DNA of 64,000 nt, taken from assembly GCF_016862215.1 (NCBI RefSeq), contig NZ_BOMN01000013.1:239010-303009 (forward strand), in the 5' to 3' direction. Made by a program: the position numbers and the translations under genes. The notes below the pieces were generated by a model that saw only the letters and a program-made list of their open reading frames with translations, was not told the origin of the DNA and did not search any database. Origin of the DNA: Winogradskya humida (GTDB lineage Bacteria > Actinomycetota > Actinomycetes > Mycobacteriales > Micromonosporaceae). Positions 8,041 through 15,978 of this stretch are shown in pieces (position 1 is the first letter of the stretch; each line of letters opens with the position of its first letter).

Positions 8041-8106
8041 TTTCAACCCGCCGGTTGACAAGTTTCGAACGGCGGCCTACCTTTACTTTCAACTGACGGG
8101 TTGAAA
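8041..8106 (+). promoter_or_regulatory. Promoter of the ArsR operon with two operator copies
   Basis: Two sites of the form TTTCAAC-N6-GTTGAMA occur at 8041-8060 and 8087-8106. The first contains a perfect -35 TTGACA (8055-8060); 17 nt later TACCTT (8078-8083) can act as -10. The second operator covers the expected transcription start and runs into the AAAGGAG ribosome binding site (8104-8110). A repressor bound at both would block the promoter twice over. The ArsR-type protein encoded next is the obvious candidate. Confidence 0.7.
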
Positions 8107-8115
8107 GGAGTGGGC

Positions 8116-8472
8116 GTGGACGAGCTGTCCCGCGTGTTCGCGGCTCTTGCTGATCCGACCAGGCGCGACATGGTGACCCGGCTGGCGGCGGGCGATGCGA
8201 CGGCGAATCAGCTCGCCGAGCCGTACGAGATGTCCCTCCAGGCGGTTTACAAGCATCTGAAGGTGCTGGAGGACGCCGGCGTGGTGACCCGGCCGGCGGG
8301 CCCTCAGCCCCGGCCGGTCCGGCTGGAAGCGGAGGTCTTCGACCTGATGGACAAGTGGATCGAGCGCTACCGGCGTCAGGCGGAGCAGCGTTACCGCCGT
8401 CTGGACACGCTCCTGGCACAACTGAACGACACTGAGACCGGCACCGACGAGCAGAACGGAAGCGCGGCATGA
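8116..8472 (+). CDS. ArsR-type winged-helix repressor
   Basis: A 118-aa regulator with the compact ArsR helix-turn-helix: VFAALADPTRRDMVTRLAAGDATANQLAEPYEMSLQAVYKHLKVLEDAGVVTR, then a C-terminal helix. It has no metal-binding cysteines, which fits the non-metal ArsR group that travels with AHSA1 proteins. GTG at 8116 is chosen because AAAGGAG (8104-8110) sits 5 nt before it; an upstream TTG lies within the operator. Its stop overlaps the next start (ATGA). It probably represses its own operon through the sites at 8041-8106. Confidence 0.88.
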   Translation: MDELSRVFAALADPTRRDMVTRLAAGDATANQLAEPYEMSLQAVYKHLKVLEDAGVVTRPAGPQPRPVRLEAEVFDLMDKWIERYRRQAEQRYRRLDTLLAQLNDTETGTDEQNGSAA

Positions 8473-8951
8473 GCACCGTCACCGAGACCACGATCGAAGC
8501 CGACCCGAACGTGCCCGCCATCCGCATGACCCGCGAGTTCGCGGGCACGCCCGAGCAGCTGTTCCGGGCGCACACCGACCCGGAGATGTTCGCCCAGTGG
8601 GTCGGCCCGAGCTCCCTGACGACCCGCATCGAGCAGTGGGACGCGCGCTCCGGCGGCAGCTGGCGTTTCGTGTCCACCCGCGGCGATGAGGAGTACGCGT
8701 TCCGGGGCTGCTTCCACGACGTCCGGCCGGACCGCATCGTGCAGACGTTCACGTTCGAGGGCGAGCCGGACGGCGTCGCCCTGGAAACGCTGTGGTTCGA
8801 CGACCTCGGCAACGGCCGCACCCGCCTGCGCACCCAGTCCCTCGTGGACAGCTTCGAGAGCCGCGACGCGTGGCTGCGCAGCGGCATGGAGACCGGGGTC
8901 AACGAGGGCTACGCCACACTCGAGAGGATGCTCACCGATGGCACTGTCTGA
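8469..8951 (+). CDS. SRPBCC/AHSA1 family protein
   Basis: A 160-aa START-like protein. The AHSA1 pattern is clear: IRMTREFAGTPEQLFRAHTDPEMFAQWVGP, then WDARSGGSWRFVS, FRGCFHDVRPDRIVQTFTFEG, and the long C-terminal helix SGMETGVNEGYATLERML. The family has a hydrophobic cavity for small ligands. In actinobacteria it is typically the second gene of an ArsR operon, as here. It overlaps the repressor by 4 nt and the next gene by 14 nt, so the three are probably translated as a coupled set. Confidence 0.9.
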   Translation: MSTVTETTIEADPNVPAIRMTREFAGTPEQLFRAHTDPEMFAQWVGPSSLTTRIEQWDARSGGSWRFVSTRGDEEYAFRGCFHDVRPDRIVQTFTFEGEPDGVALETLWFDDLGNGRTRLRTQSLVDSFESRDAWLRSGMETGVNEGYATLERMLTDGTV

Positions 8952-9519
8952 CCAGCCCGCCGAACGCCACCGCGAGATCGGCCGCGCCTTCACCGACCGG
9001 GTCCGGGGCACCCGGTCGTGGGACGTTCCCTCGCCGGTCGCCGAATGGACCGCCCGCGACGTCGTACGCCACCTCACGGACTGGTTCCCGCCGTTCCTGG
9101 CCGGCGGCAGCGGCATCAAGCTCCCGGCCGGCCCGAGCGTCGACGACGACCCGGCCGCCGCGTGGCAGACCCAGGTCGACGCCGTCCAGGCCCTGCTCGA
9201 CGACCCGGCAACCGCCGGCCTCGTCCTGAGCAACCCCCACATCGGCGAGATCCCCCTCGACCGGGCGATCAACCAGTTCTACACGGCCGACGTCTTCATG
9301 CACACCTGGGACCTCGCCCGCGCCACCGGCCAGGACGACCACCTCGACCCCACCTTCTGCGCCGAGATGCTGGCCGGCATGGAACCGATCGAGGACATCA
9401 TGCGCGGATCCGGGCAGTACGGTCCCCGCGTACCCGTGAAGGACGACGCCGACGCCCAGACCCGGCTGCTCGGCTTCATCGGCCGCGACCCTCACTGGAG
9501 AATGGCCGACGGGGCCTGA
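8938..9519 (+). CDS. TIGR03086-like metal-binding protein (DinB/maleylpyruvate isomerase fold)
   Basis: A 193-aa four-helix protein: AERHREIGRAFTDRVRGTRSW, SPVAEWTARDVVRHLTDWFPPFLAG with a candidate metal His, and INQFYTADVFMHTWDLARATGQDDHLDP with the second His cluster. This is the arrangement of the mycothiol-dependent maleylpyruvate isomerase/DinB_2 superfamily, whose members bind a metal through three His. ATG 8938 lies inside the AHSA1 gene end, so translation is likely coupled. The reaction is unknown. Confidence 0.82.
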   Translation: MALSDQPAERHREIGRAFTDRVRGTRSWDVPSPVAEWTARDVVRHLTDWFPPFLAGGSGIKLPAGPSVDDDPAAAWQTQVDAVQALLDDPATAGLVLSNPHIGEIPLDRAINQFYTADVFMHTWDLARATGQDDHLDPTFCAEMLAGMEPIEDIMRGSGQYGPRVPVKDDADAQTRLLGFIGRDPHWRMADGA

Positions 9520-9560
9520 GAGCCTTGAGCGTCGCGCGGTTCGCGTCCCAGCCGGGGAAG

Positions 9561-10289
9561 TCAGTCGCCGACGTGGGCGGCGGCGGCCAGAATGGTGTCG
9601 ATCGTGGTCCGCGGCTGCGACACCATCGACACGTGTGACCCGTCCACCTCGATGATCTTCGCGCCGGCACGCTCGGCCATCGAACGCTGCACCGCCGGCG
9701 GGATGACCTTGTCCTCGGTGCCGACCACGGCCCAGCTCGGCAGGGTCTTCCACGCGGCGGTGACCGACGGGGTGGTGTTGGCGCTCAGTGTGATCGGCCG
9801 CTGTCCCGCGGCGATCAGCCACCGGTCCGCCTCGGGCAGGTCCTGGGCGAAGGAGTTGTGCACGGTGCCGGGCTTCAGGAACGCCTCGGCGTCACCCTCC
9901 GGCGCGCCCGGATACCCGGCGATGTCGAGAACGGTCGTCGGGTCGGGCACATCGAGCGCCGACCCCGACCCGCCCAGGATCTGGAAGACGAACTCCCCCT
10001 CGTCCGGGATGAACGCGTCGACGTAGACCAGGGCCCGCACGTCACCGCCACCGGTCGCGGCATTGGTGATCACAAATCCCCCGTACGAATGCCCGGCCAG
10101 CACCACCGGCCCGCTGGTCCGCTGAGCCAGGAACGACGAAATGTACGCGGCATCCCCCGCCGGCCCCCGCAACAGGTTCGGCGGCGCGAGCACGGTGAAC
10201 CCCTGCCCTCGCAGCTCAGCCGCGACAGCATTCCAGCTGGACGCATCAGCCCACGCCCCGTGCACAAGAACAATCGTCGGCTTCGCCAC
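9561..10289 (-). CDS. Alpha/beta hydrolase
   Basis: A 242-aa serine hydrolase with the opening strand and oxyanion segment TIVLVHGAWADASSW, the nucleophile elbow GHSYGG, the acid in GTEDKVIPPAVQ, and the catalytic His in DGSHVSMVSQP. The sequence type matches the small esterases related to plant hydroxynitrile lyase/salicylate-binding esterases that are common in actinobacteria. There is no signal peptide, so it is cytosolic. GTG 10289 follows GGGAGGAG. It is convergent with the DinB-like gene, 41 nt apart. Confidence 0.85.
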   Translation of the reverse strand: MAKPTIVLVHGAWADASSWNAVAAELRGQGFTVLAPPNLLRGPAGDAAYISSFLAQRTSGPVVLAGHSYGGFVITNAATGGGDVRALVYVDAFIPDEGEFVFQILGGSGSALDVPDPTTVLDIAGYPGAPEGDAEAFLKPGTVHNSFAQDLPEADRWLIAAGQRPITLSANTTPSVTAAWKTLPSWAVVGTEDKVIPPAVQRSMAERAGAKIIEVDGSHVSMVSQPRTTIDTILAAAAHVGD

Positions 10290-10559
10290 GTCGGTCTCCT
10301 CCCGTCGTAACCCGTCAGCCACTCCATACTGGACCCAGGCGGCCGGCTCTGGCCATGCCCACCTCGACTGGCAGAGCGACCGGGCACGTCTGCTCACCGC
10401 TCACTGGAAAGAGGGCCACCTTTCCCTCGATTTCAAGAAACACAATTCACTCCATCGTGTATCTATTTGTCGAATGTTGGCCCAGATGGCATAAATGGTT
10501 CGGCTTTGGGAGAGTCGACGCGAATAAGGCAACGTCCGCTCCAACTCCTGGTGGACCGT

Positions 10560-11840
10560 ATGCAACGAGAAGTGCCACAGCAGAGCGGTACGGCCCTTGA
10601 CGCCGCGATCGCCAGGGGCCACGCATGGCTCTGGAGTTCCTACATTCCGGAGCCGCGCGGCGGCGCAGGAGCCGGGTGGCCCCAGTTTCCGGGCACTACG
10701 GAATTGACTGTCTGGGGCGGGACCGTCGACGGCATTCGCGCTCAATACCTCGAGCACACGGGACGGCCGCTCAATGACCGCCTTCGAGATGCCCTCATAT
10801 GGGTGCGCACACAGCAGGTGGAATCCGGCGGTTTCGACTCGTGCGAGGTCGAATACCCCTCTGCGGAGGCAACAGCGTGGGCGCTCGTCGCTTTTGGCGA
10901 GCTCGGTCTCGACGGGTCCGACCCCACTGTCAAGGGTGCACTCACCTATCTGCTCGATTGCGTCGCGCCCGGCGGCGGGGTCATGACCACGCCGGCGGAC
11001 ATCCAGGATCAGCGGACAATGCCGACGGCGCTCGCGCTCTGGGCGTTCGCAAAATACCGGGAGAGCCTGCGTCGTCGCGGCGAGGAAGGTGTCATCGAAA
11101 AGATCGTCGAGCATCTGAAGCTGGCACAGGATCCGGACAGCCGGGCGTGGGGCGTGTCGCACGGCGCCGTGCCCAATGTGGCCACCACCGCTCAGGTAGT
11201 GTTCGCGCTCTGTGAAGCGGGGGTCTCACCACGCGAGGACGTGGTCCGTGGGGCCACCGCCTTCATCATTTCGCGGCAGAGCGATAACGGCAGCTGGCCG
11301 AACAGTTACGACGAGTGGTTCACGGTCGGCAGCCCTCGAAGGCCGCAACGTTGCCTCAATTACTCGGCCTGGCGGGCACTGCTTGCCCTTATGCATTCCG
11401 CGGGCCATGACCCAGCTGCCCGCCGTGCGTGCCGCCAGGCGGTGCGCCATCTTGTCGACATGCAGTCAGCCGACGGTGCCTGGCGATTCGAGGACTACGA
11501 AAGCAACCGCCACGTATGGCTGACCGCTCAGATTGTGGTGGCGCTGCACTCGTGGAGGCGTACCTGGGCTCAGCATGATTCGCGGTCACCGGGCCGCCAA
11601 CTCAGCGAGACGCTCGCGCACGGCTTCACCCTTTTTCGCCGGAACGCGGTCGTGATCGTGCTGGGGATCCTGGTCGCCAGGGAACTGCTGCCGGTCACGC
11701 TCAGATTCGTGGTACGTGCCGGCCGCGTGCTCGGCATCGATCGCGCGAGCATGTCCAACAACTTGCTCAGCACGGCGGTCTGGGCACTGCTCGCCGCCCT
11801 TGTGGCAGCCGCCATCACTCGTTTCCACCACCGCCGATGA
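10560..11840 (+). CDS. Terpene-cyclase-like alpha/alpha-toroid protein with C-terminal membrane helices
   Basis: About 426 aa. The N-terminal 330 residues show repeated helix pairs with QW-like motifs (QQVESGGFD, RQSDNGSWP, QSADGAWRFED), the pattern of squalene/hopene cyclases and prenyltransferase repeats. The DxDD acid motif of class II cyclases is not seen, so a hopanoid-forming role is not supported. Two hydrophobic segments follow near the C-terminus (AVVIVLGILVARELL and STAVWALLAALVAAAI), separated by an Arg-rich stretch. The start is uncertain: the frame is open to TTG 10467, but a candidate promoter (TTGTCG, 17 nt, CATAAA near 10468-10496) lies inside that extension, favouring ATG 10560. 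The upstream DNA is AT-rich for this genome. Confidence 0.6.
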   Translation: MQREVPQQSGTALDAAIARGHAWLWSSYIPEPRGGAGAGWPQFPGTTELTVWGGTVDGIRAQYLEHTGRPLNDRLRDALIWVRTQQVESGGFDSCEVEYPSAEATAWALVAFGELGLDGSDPTVKGALTYLLDCVAPGGGVMTTPADIQDQRTMPTALALWAFAKYRESLRRRGEEGVIEKIVEHLKLAQDPDSRAWGVSHGAVPNVATTAQVVFALCEAGVSPREDVVRGATAFIISRQSDNGSWPNSYDEWFTVGSPRRPQRCLNYSAWRALLALMHSAGHDPAARRACRQAVRHLVDMQSADGAWRFEDYESNRHVWLTAQIVVALHSWRRTWAQHDSRSPGRQLSETLAHGFTLFRRNAVVIVLGILVARELLPVTLRFVVRAGRVLGIDRASMSNNLLSTAVWALLAALVAAAITRFHHRR

Positions 11841-12228
11841 CCTCGCTCGCCAGGCGTTCCCCTGGCCGAAGGCCGGGCCTGAGATAACGGTACGCAGTAC
11901 CCGTCACGACCCGCACGTCCGCAGCACCGATGAGCCCGGACATCGCCCGCCCTGCGGCGTCGTGCTCGTTGTGGTCGAACGCGACGATCAGCGGTGCGTC
12001 CCCGGCCGACTGCCGCAGCACGAAGTCCCGCTCGGCGGCGGTGGGCTCCCGGAACACCGCGTGATGAAACAAAGACGGGCACTGCACGAACCCCACGTCA
12101 CTGACGATGACCTCAAGCCCATGGTGGTACGTGAGATCCGTGCTCGCGGCCAGCGTCAGCGTCCCCGCCGTCCACGTCATGATCTCCCAGTCCCACCACT
12201 GCCCCTCGGGCAATACCAGCGCCGTCAC
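11815..12228 (-). CDS. Hypothetical protein
   Basis: A 137-aa soluble protein starting VTALVLPEGQWWDWEIMTW, with SDVGFVQCPSLFHHAVFREP, a helical AAERDFVLRQSAG and DAPLIVAFDHNEHDAAGRAM. No family is recognised. Its GTG start overlaps the stop of the EamA gene (GTGA), so the two are probably translated together. Its end overlaps the convergent toroid-protein gene by 26 nt. The Trp-rich first 20 residues are distinctive. Confidence 0.65.
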   Translation of the reverse strand: MTALVLPEGQWWDWEIMTWTAGTLTLAASTDLTYHHGLEVIVSDVGFVQCPSLFHHAVFREPTAAERDFVLRQSAGDAPLIVAFDHNEHDAAGRAMSGLIGAADVRVVTGTAYRYLRPGLRPGERLASEVIGGGGNE

Positions 12229-13130
12229 GGCAGCGAGTCTGTCAGGACGCGCCGGGTGCGGGCGCGCTGAATCGCGACCACGCAGGCGAGGACCAGCACC
12301 GCCGTGGCGATCGTGGCCGGGGTGACGGGTTCGGCGAGGAGCAATGCCGACCAGAGCAGGGTGAGGATCGGCTGGGCGAGTTGGAGCTGGCCGACGCGGG
12401 CGATGCCACCGAGGGCCAGGCCGGCGTACCAGGCGAAGAAGCCCAGGAACATCGAGACCGTCGTCAGGTACGCGAACGCCGACCACCCCGCGGCACCCGT
12501 GTGCGGCGGATGGGACACCGCGGCGACAACGGTGACGGGCAGTGTGACCGGGAGGGCGAGGAGCAGCGCCCAGCAGATCGTCCGGGCACCGCCGAGGTCA
12601 CGGGCGAGGGCGCCACCCTCGGCGTACCCGAGTCCGCACAGGACGACCGCCGCCAGGAGGAAGAAATCCGCGGGGTTGAGGCCGCCGTGGACGGTGCCGG
12701 TGGCGATCAGGAACGTGAGCACCAGCAGGAGACCGCTCAGGCCGGCGACCCAGAAGAGCGGCGGCGGGCGTTCCCCGGCGCGCAGGACGGCGAAGACAGC
12801 GGTCATGGCGGGCAGGACGGTGACGACGACCGCGCCGTGGGCGGCGGTCTGGGTGGTCAGCGCGAGCGACGTGAACAGTGGGAACCCGATGATGACACCC
12901 AGCGCGACAATCGCCAGGCGCCTCCAGTGCCGAGGGAGCGGGGCGCGGGTGAGATACAGGTACGCCCCCGCGAGCACCGCCGCGCCGACAGCTCTGCCGA
13001 ACGCCACGAACCAGGGGTCGAGGTCGTGCACGGCGACCCGGGTGGCGGGGAGCGTCAGGCTGAAAGCGAGCACTCCCAGCGCCCCGAGCGTTATCGCTTT
13101 CCGGCCTGTAGCGCTACTCTTACTTCTCAT
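12225..13130 (-). CDS. EamA/DMT family transporter
   Basis: A 301-aa protein with ten predicted membrane helices in two EamA repeats. The first opens with LGALGVLAFSLTLPATRVAV; the second contains ILTLLWSALLLAEPVTPATI, a hallmark of the drug/metabolite transporter superfamily. The usual role is export of amino acids or small metabolites. It is divergent from a MocR-type regulator, a common pairing. ATG 13130 and the regulator ATG 13129 share the tetramer CATG. A candidate promoter (TTGGAT at 13159-13164, 17-nt spacer, TACCGT at 13136-13141, both on the minus strand) would start transcription at the ATG itself. Confidence 0.88.
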   Translation of the reverse strand: MRSKSSATGRKAITLGALGVLAFSLTLPATRVAVHDLDPWFVAFGRAVGAAVLAGAYLYLTRAPLPRHWRRLAIVALGVIIGFPLFTSLALTTQTAAHGAVVVTVLPAMTAVFAVLRAGERPPPLFWVAGLSGLLLVLTFLIATGTVHGGLNPADFFLLAAVVLCGLGYAEGGALARDLGGARTICWALLLALPVTLPVTVVAAVSHPPHTGAAGWSAFAYLTTVSMFLGFFAWYAGLALGGIARVGQLQLAQPILTLLWSALLLAEPVTPATIATAVLVLACVVAIQRARTRRVLTDSLP

Positions 13131-13164
13131 GAATGACGGTAACGCAGCCGATCGCGTTATCCAA
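13091..13164. promoter_or_regulatory. Face-to-face leaderless promoters of the MocR/EamA pair
   Basis: Plus strand: TTATCG at 13091-13096 and TACTCT at 13115-13120 lie just before ATG 13129. Minus strand: TTGGAT at 13164-13159 and TACCGT at 13141-13136 lie 5 nt before ATG 13130. Both messages would have little or no leader. A perfect 10-bp palindrome GTAGCGCTAC at 13108-13117 is a candidate regulator site. Each promoter lies inside or against the other gene. Confidence 0.45.
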
Positions 13165-14517
13165 GATCTGCGCAGGCTCGTGGCCGCGGCGGCTCCTGGT
13201 GCGCGGCTGCCCTCGGTGCGGGAGCTGACCGCCCGGCATCACGCCTCGCCGGTCACCGTCGCCGAGGCGATCCGGCAGCTCGTGGCGCAAGACCTGGTGG
13301 AGGCACGCCCGGGCAGAGGCACGTTCGTGGCGGATCGCCCCGCGACCGGTGACGCCCCCGATCTGTCGTGGCAGACCGTCGCGCTCGGCGCCCGCAAGCC
13401 GGGCGAGGACGAGATGCAGGCGTTACTGGCGTTACCGCGTCCGGGCGCAATTCCGCTGACCGGTGGCTACCTGGACGCCGACCTGCAGCCCACCGCCGCG
13501 CTCGGTGCCGCACTGGCCCGGGCCGCCCGGCAGCCGAGCGCCTGGCAGCGTGGGCCGGCTGAGGGCCGCGACGACCTGCGTGCCTGGTTCGCACGGGAGA
13601 CCGGGTCCGGGCTGCGGGCCGATGACATGGTGATCTGCCCGGGTGGGCAGGCCGCGCTCTCCTCGGCGTTGCGGGCGCTCGCCTCCCCCGGTGACACGCT
13701 TCTCGTGGAGTCCCCGACCTATCTGGGGGCGCTGGCCACGGCACGGGCCGCCGGCCTGCGGGTCGTCCCGGTTCCCGCCGACCACGATGGGGTACGCCCG
13801 GATCAGCTCGCCGCCGCCTTCACTCGCACCGGAGCACGGCTCTTCTACTGCCAGCCGCTGCACGCCAACCCGACGGGCGCGACCCTGGCGGCTCACCGCC
13901 GGATTCAGATCGCGGATACCGTACGCGAAGCAGGCGCCTTTGTGATCGAAGACGACTACGCCCGTGACCTCACCATCGACGGCGCCGCCCCCGCCCCGCT
14001 GGCCGCCGCCGACCCGGACGGCCACGTCATCTACCTGCGATCGCTGACCAAGTCCGCGGCGCCCGGCCTGCGCATCGCGGCGATCGGCGCACGCGGCCCG
14101 GCGGGTGCCCGGCTCCGCTCCGCCCGGCTGCTCGACGACCTGTACGTCTCCGGCCCCCTGCAACAGGCCACCCTGGAACTCGTGACCGCTCCCGCCTGGG
14201 CACGTCACCTGCGTACCCTCCGGATTGCTCTGCGCGACCGCCGCGACGCCCTCCTCACCGCCCTGCACCGCCACCTGCCTGATCTGGTCCCGCAGCTGAT
14301 CCCCCGCGGCGGCCTCCACCTGTGGGTTCAGCTCCCCGACGGCACGGACGACGTCGCCCTGGCCACAACCGCCGCCACCGAGGGCGTGTCGGTCTTCCCC
14401 GGCCGCCCCTGGTACGCCGCGGAGCCCCCGGCCCCGCACCTGCGCCTCACCTACGCGGCATCCCCACCCGACCGCATGGACGAAGCAGTCCGCCGCCTGG
14501 CCCGGAGCATCCGATGA
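13129..14517 (+). CDS. MocR-type regulator (GntR winged helix fused to a PLP aminotransferase fold)
   Basis: A 462-aa protein. Residues 1-75 form a GntR winged helix (LPSVRELTARHHASPVTVAEAIRQLVAQDLVEARPGRGTFV). The rest is a fold-type I aminotransferase domain with the PLP Lys region YLRSLTKSAAPGLRIAAIG, NPTGATLAAHRR and EDDYARDL. MocR proteins use PLP or its adducts as a signal and often control a divergent transporter; here that is the EamA gene. The start is set by the divergent arrangement, since longer upstream frames would run through the EamA gene. Confidence 0.92.
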   Translation: MNDGNAADRVIQDLRRLVAAAAPGARLPSVRELTARHHASPVTVAEAIRQLVAQDLVEARPGRGTFVADRPATGDAPDLSWQTVALGARKPGEDEMQALLALPRPGAIPLTGGYLDADLQPTAALGAALARAARQPSAWQRGPAEGRDDLRAWFARETGSGLRADDMVICPGGQAALSSALRALASPGDTLLVESPTYLGALATARAAGLRVVPVPADHDGVRPDQLAAAFTRTGARLFYCQPLHANPTGATLAAHRRIQIADTVREAGAFVIEDDYARDLTIDGAAPAPLAAADPDGHVIYLRSLTKSAAPGLRIAAIGARGPAGARLRSARLLDDLYVSGPLQQATLELVTAPAWARHLRTLRIALRDRRDALLTALHRHLPDLVPQLIPRGGLHLWVQLPDGTDDVALATTAATEGVSVFPGRPWYAAEPPAPHLRLTYAASPPDRMDEAVRRLARSIR

Positions 14518-14578
14518 GTTTTCGCGCCGTCGCCCGTCTTACCTGGGACGGGACACGACGAGACGCGAGGATGACGTG

Positions 14579-15541
14579 ATGAGTGCGGACATGCTGCTGG
14601 AGGAACCCGCCTTCGCGGGGCTGGCGGAACGGCACCGGCGGGAGTTGCACGTGCACTGCTACCGGATGCTCGGATCGTTCGAGGACGCCGAGGACACCGT
14701 GCAGGAGACGTTCCTGCGGGCCTGGCGGCGGCGGGAGACGTACGAGGGCCGGTCGACGGTGCGGGCCTGGCTGTACCGGATCGCCACCAACGCCTGCCTG
14801 GACCTGCTCGCCAGATCGCGCCCGGAACCCGCGACCGGTGGCGAGGTGCTGTGGCTGCAGCCCTACCCGGACCGCCTGCTCGACGAGCTGCCCGCGGCGG
14901 ACGCGGACGAGCCGGAGACCATGGCCGTCGCGCGGGAGACGATCGAGCTGGCGTACGTGGTCGCGGTCCAGCACCTCGCGCCGCGCCCCCGGGCCGTGCT
15001 GATCCTGCGTGACGTGCTCGGCTGGCCGGCGAAGGACGTCGCGGACCTGCTCGGCGACACCGTCAACTCCGTGAACAGCGCGCTGCAACGGGCCCGCGCC
15101 GGCATGCGCGAACACCTGCCCGCCGAGCGCCAGGACTGGACCGGCGGCGAGGACTCCGGTACGCGCGAGCTGGTGCGCCGCTTCACCGACGCCAGCGTGG
15201 CAACGGACATCGCCGGGCTCACCGCACTGCTGCGCGACGACGCCCGTTCCGCCATGCCACCGACGCCGGGCCTGCACCTCGGCCGCGATGCGGTGATCAG
15301 CGACTGGGTCGGGGACGGCTTCGAAGACCTCGGACGCCTGCGCGCCGTCGCCACGTCGGTGAACCGGCAACCCGCCGTCGCCTTCTACCTGTGGCAGGAA
15401 GAGTCGGGCGCTTTCCTGCCACTGACCATCGACGTCCTGCGCATCTCCGGCGGAGCGATCACCGAGGTTTTCATCTTCCACAACGACCGGTTCCCGGTCC
15501 TGGGCCTGCCGGACCGCCTGCCCGCGGACGGTACGAAGTGA
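14579..15541 (+). CDS. ECF sigma factor with SnoaL-like C-terminal domain (SigJ/SigX5 group)
   Basis: About 320 aa. Sigma region 2 is at the N-terminus (LHVHCYRMLGSFEDAEDTVQETFLRAWRR, then YRIATNACLDLL), and region 4 at about 130-185 (LAPRPRAVLILRDVLGWPAKDVADLLGDTVNSVNSALQRARAGM). The C-terminal 130 residues form a SnoaL-like domain (RRFTDASVATDIAGLTALLRDDA), which in this ECF group replaces a separate anti-sigma factor. Starts at GTG 14576 and ATG 14579 are both possible after GCGAGG. The GTGA overlap couples it to the next membrane-protein gene. Confidence 0.9.
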   Translation: MSADMLLEEPAFAGLAERHRRELHVHCYRMLGSFEDAEDTVQETFLRAWRRRETYEGRSTVRAWLYRIATNACLDLLARSRPEPATGGEVLWLQPYPDRLLDELPAADADEPETMAVARETIELAYVVAVQHLAPRPRAVLILRDVLGWPAKDVADLLGDTVNSVNSALQRARAGMREHLPAERQDWTGGEDSGTRELVRRFTDASVATDIAGLTALLRDDARSAMPPTPGLHLGRDAVISDWVGDGFEDLGRLRAVATSVNRQPAVAFYLWQEESGAFLPLTIDVLRISGGAITEVFIFHNDRFPVLGLPDRLPADGTK

Positions 15542-15978
15542 GACTCGCCGTCACCGGACTCGTCGCCACGCTTGCCGCAGTGGCCGCCACCACCCTCGCC
15601 GCCGCGCTCACCGGGGCCGCCGGCGTCGACTTCGAGATCCCCGACGGAGGCGAGACGATCCCGCTGGGCGGGTTCGCCGTGGTGACCGCCTTCTTCTCAC
15701 TCGTGGGCGTCGTCCTCGCCGCCGCGTTCCTCCGGTGGAGCGCGCGCCCCGCCTCGCGGTTCGTGTGGACGGCGGTGTCGCTGACCGTGATATCGCTGGT
15801 CCCACCCCTGATCTCCGGGGCGGCCGCCCCGACCGTCACCGCTCTGCTGGGGCTGCACCTCGTCCCCGCGGCGGTGATGATCCCCACCCTGGCCAGACGG
15901 CTTGACTCTCCCCTTAGGGGAGACGGCAAGGTGGAACCAGGCGCCGCGACGGCCGGCCCGCACGGGAGGAGAGCATGA
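15538..15978 (+). CDS. DUF6069-like four-helix membrane protein
   Basis: A 146-aa protein with four hydrophobic segments: VTGLVATLAAVAATTLAAALTG, GGFAVVTAFFSLVGVVLAAAF, FVWTAVSLTVISLVPPLISG and TVTALLGLHLVPAAVMIPTLARRL. The second is preceded by the loop FEIPDGGETIPL typical of the group. It is coupled to the sigma factor by a GTGA overlap and may be its first target or membrane partner. Its C-terminal codons overlap a MerR-type promoter for the next gene. Confidence 0.75.
   Translation: MRLAVTGLVATLAAVAATTLAAALTGAAGVDFEIPDGGETIPLGGFAVVTAFFSLVGVVLAAAFLRWSARPASRFVWTAVSLTVISLVPPLISGAAAPTVTALLGLHLVPAAVMIPTLARRLDSPLRGDGKVEPGAATAGPHGRRA
15902..15932 (+). promoter_or_regulatory. MerR-type promoter for the phosphotransferase gene
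   Basis: TTGACT (15902-15907), a 19-nt spacer, then CAAGGT (15927-15932). TCTCCCC at 15907-15913 and GGGGAGA at 15917-15923 form a perfect 7-bp dyad around TTA. A stretched 19-nt spacer carrying a dyad is the hallmark of MerR-activated promoters. It lies inside the last codons of the DUF6069-like gene. Confidence 0.65.

Noticed and set aside
8693..8937. Earlier start for the DinB-like gene within the AHSA1 gene
   Set aside because: The extension overlaps most of the AHSA1 gene and is Ser/Arg-rich; ATG 8938 begins the family-like sequence.
10560..11840. Functional squalene-hopene cyclase
   Set aside because: QW repeats are present but the DxDD motif is not seen, the protein is short, and it carries extra membrane helices.
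12304..13128. N-terminal extension of the MocR protein
   Set aside because: It lies entirely antisense to the EamA transporter; the GntR domain starts right after ATG 13129.
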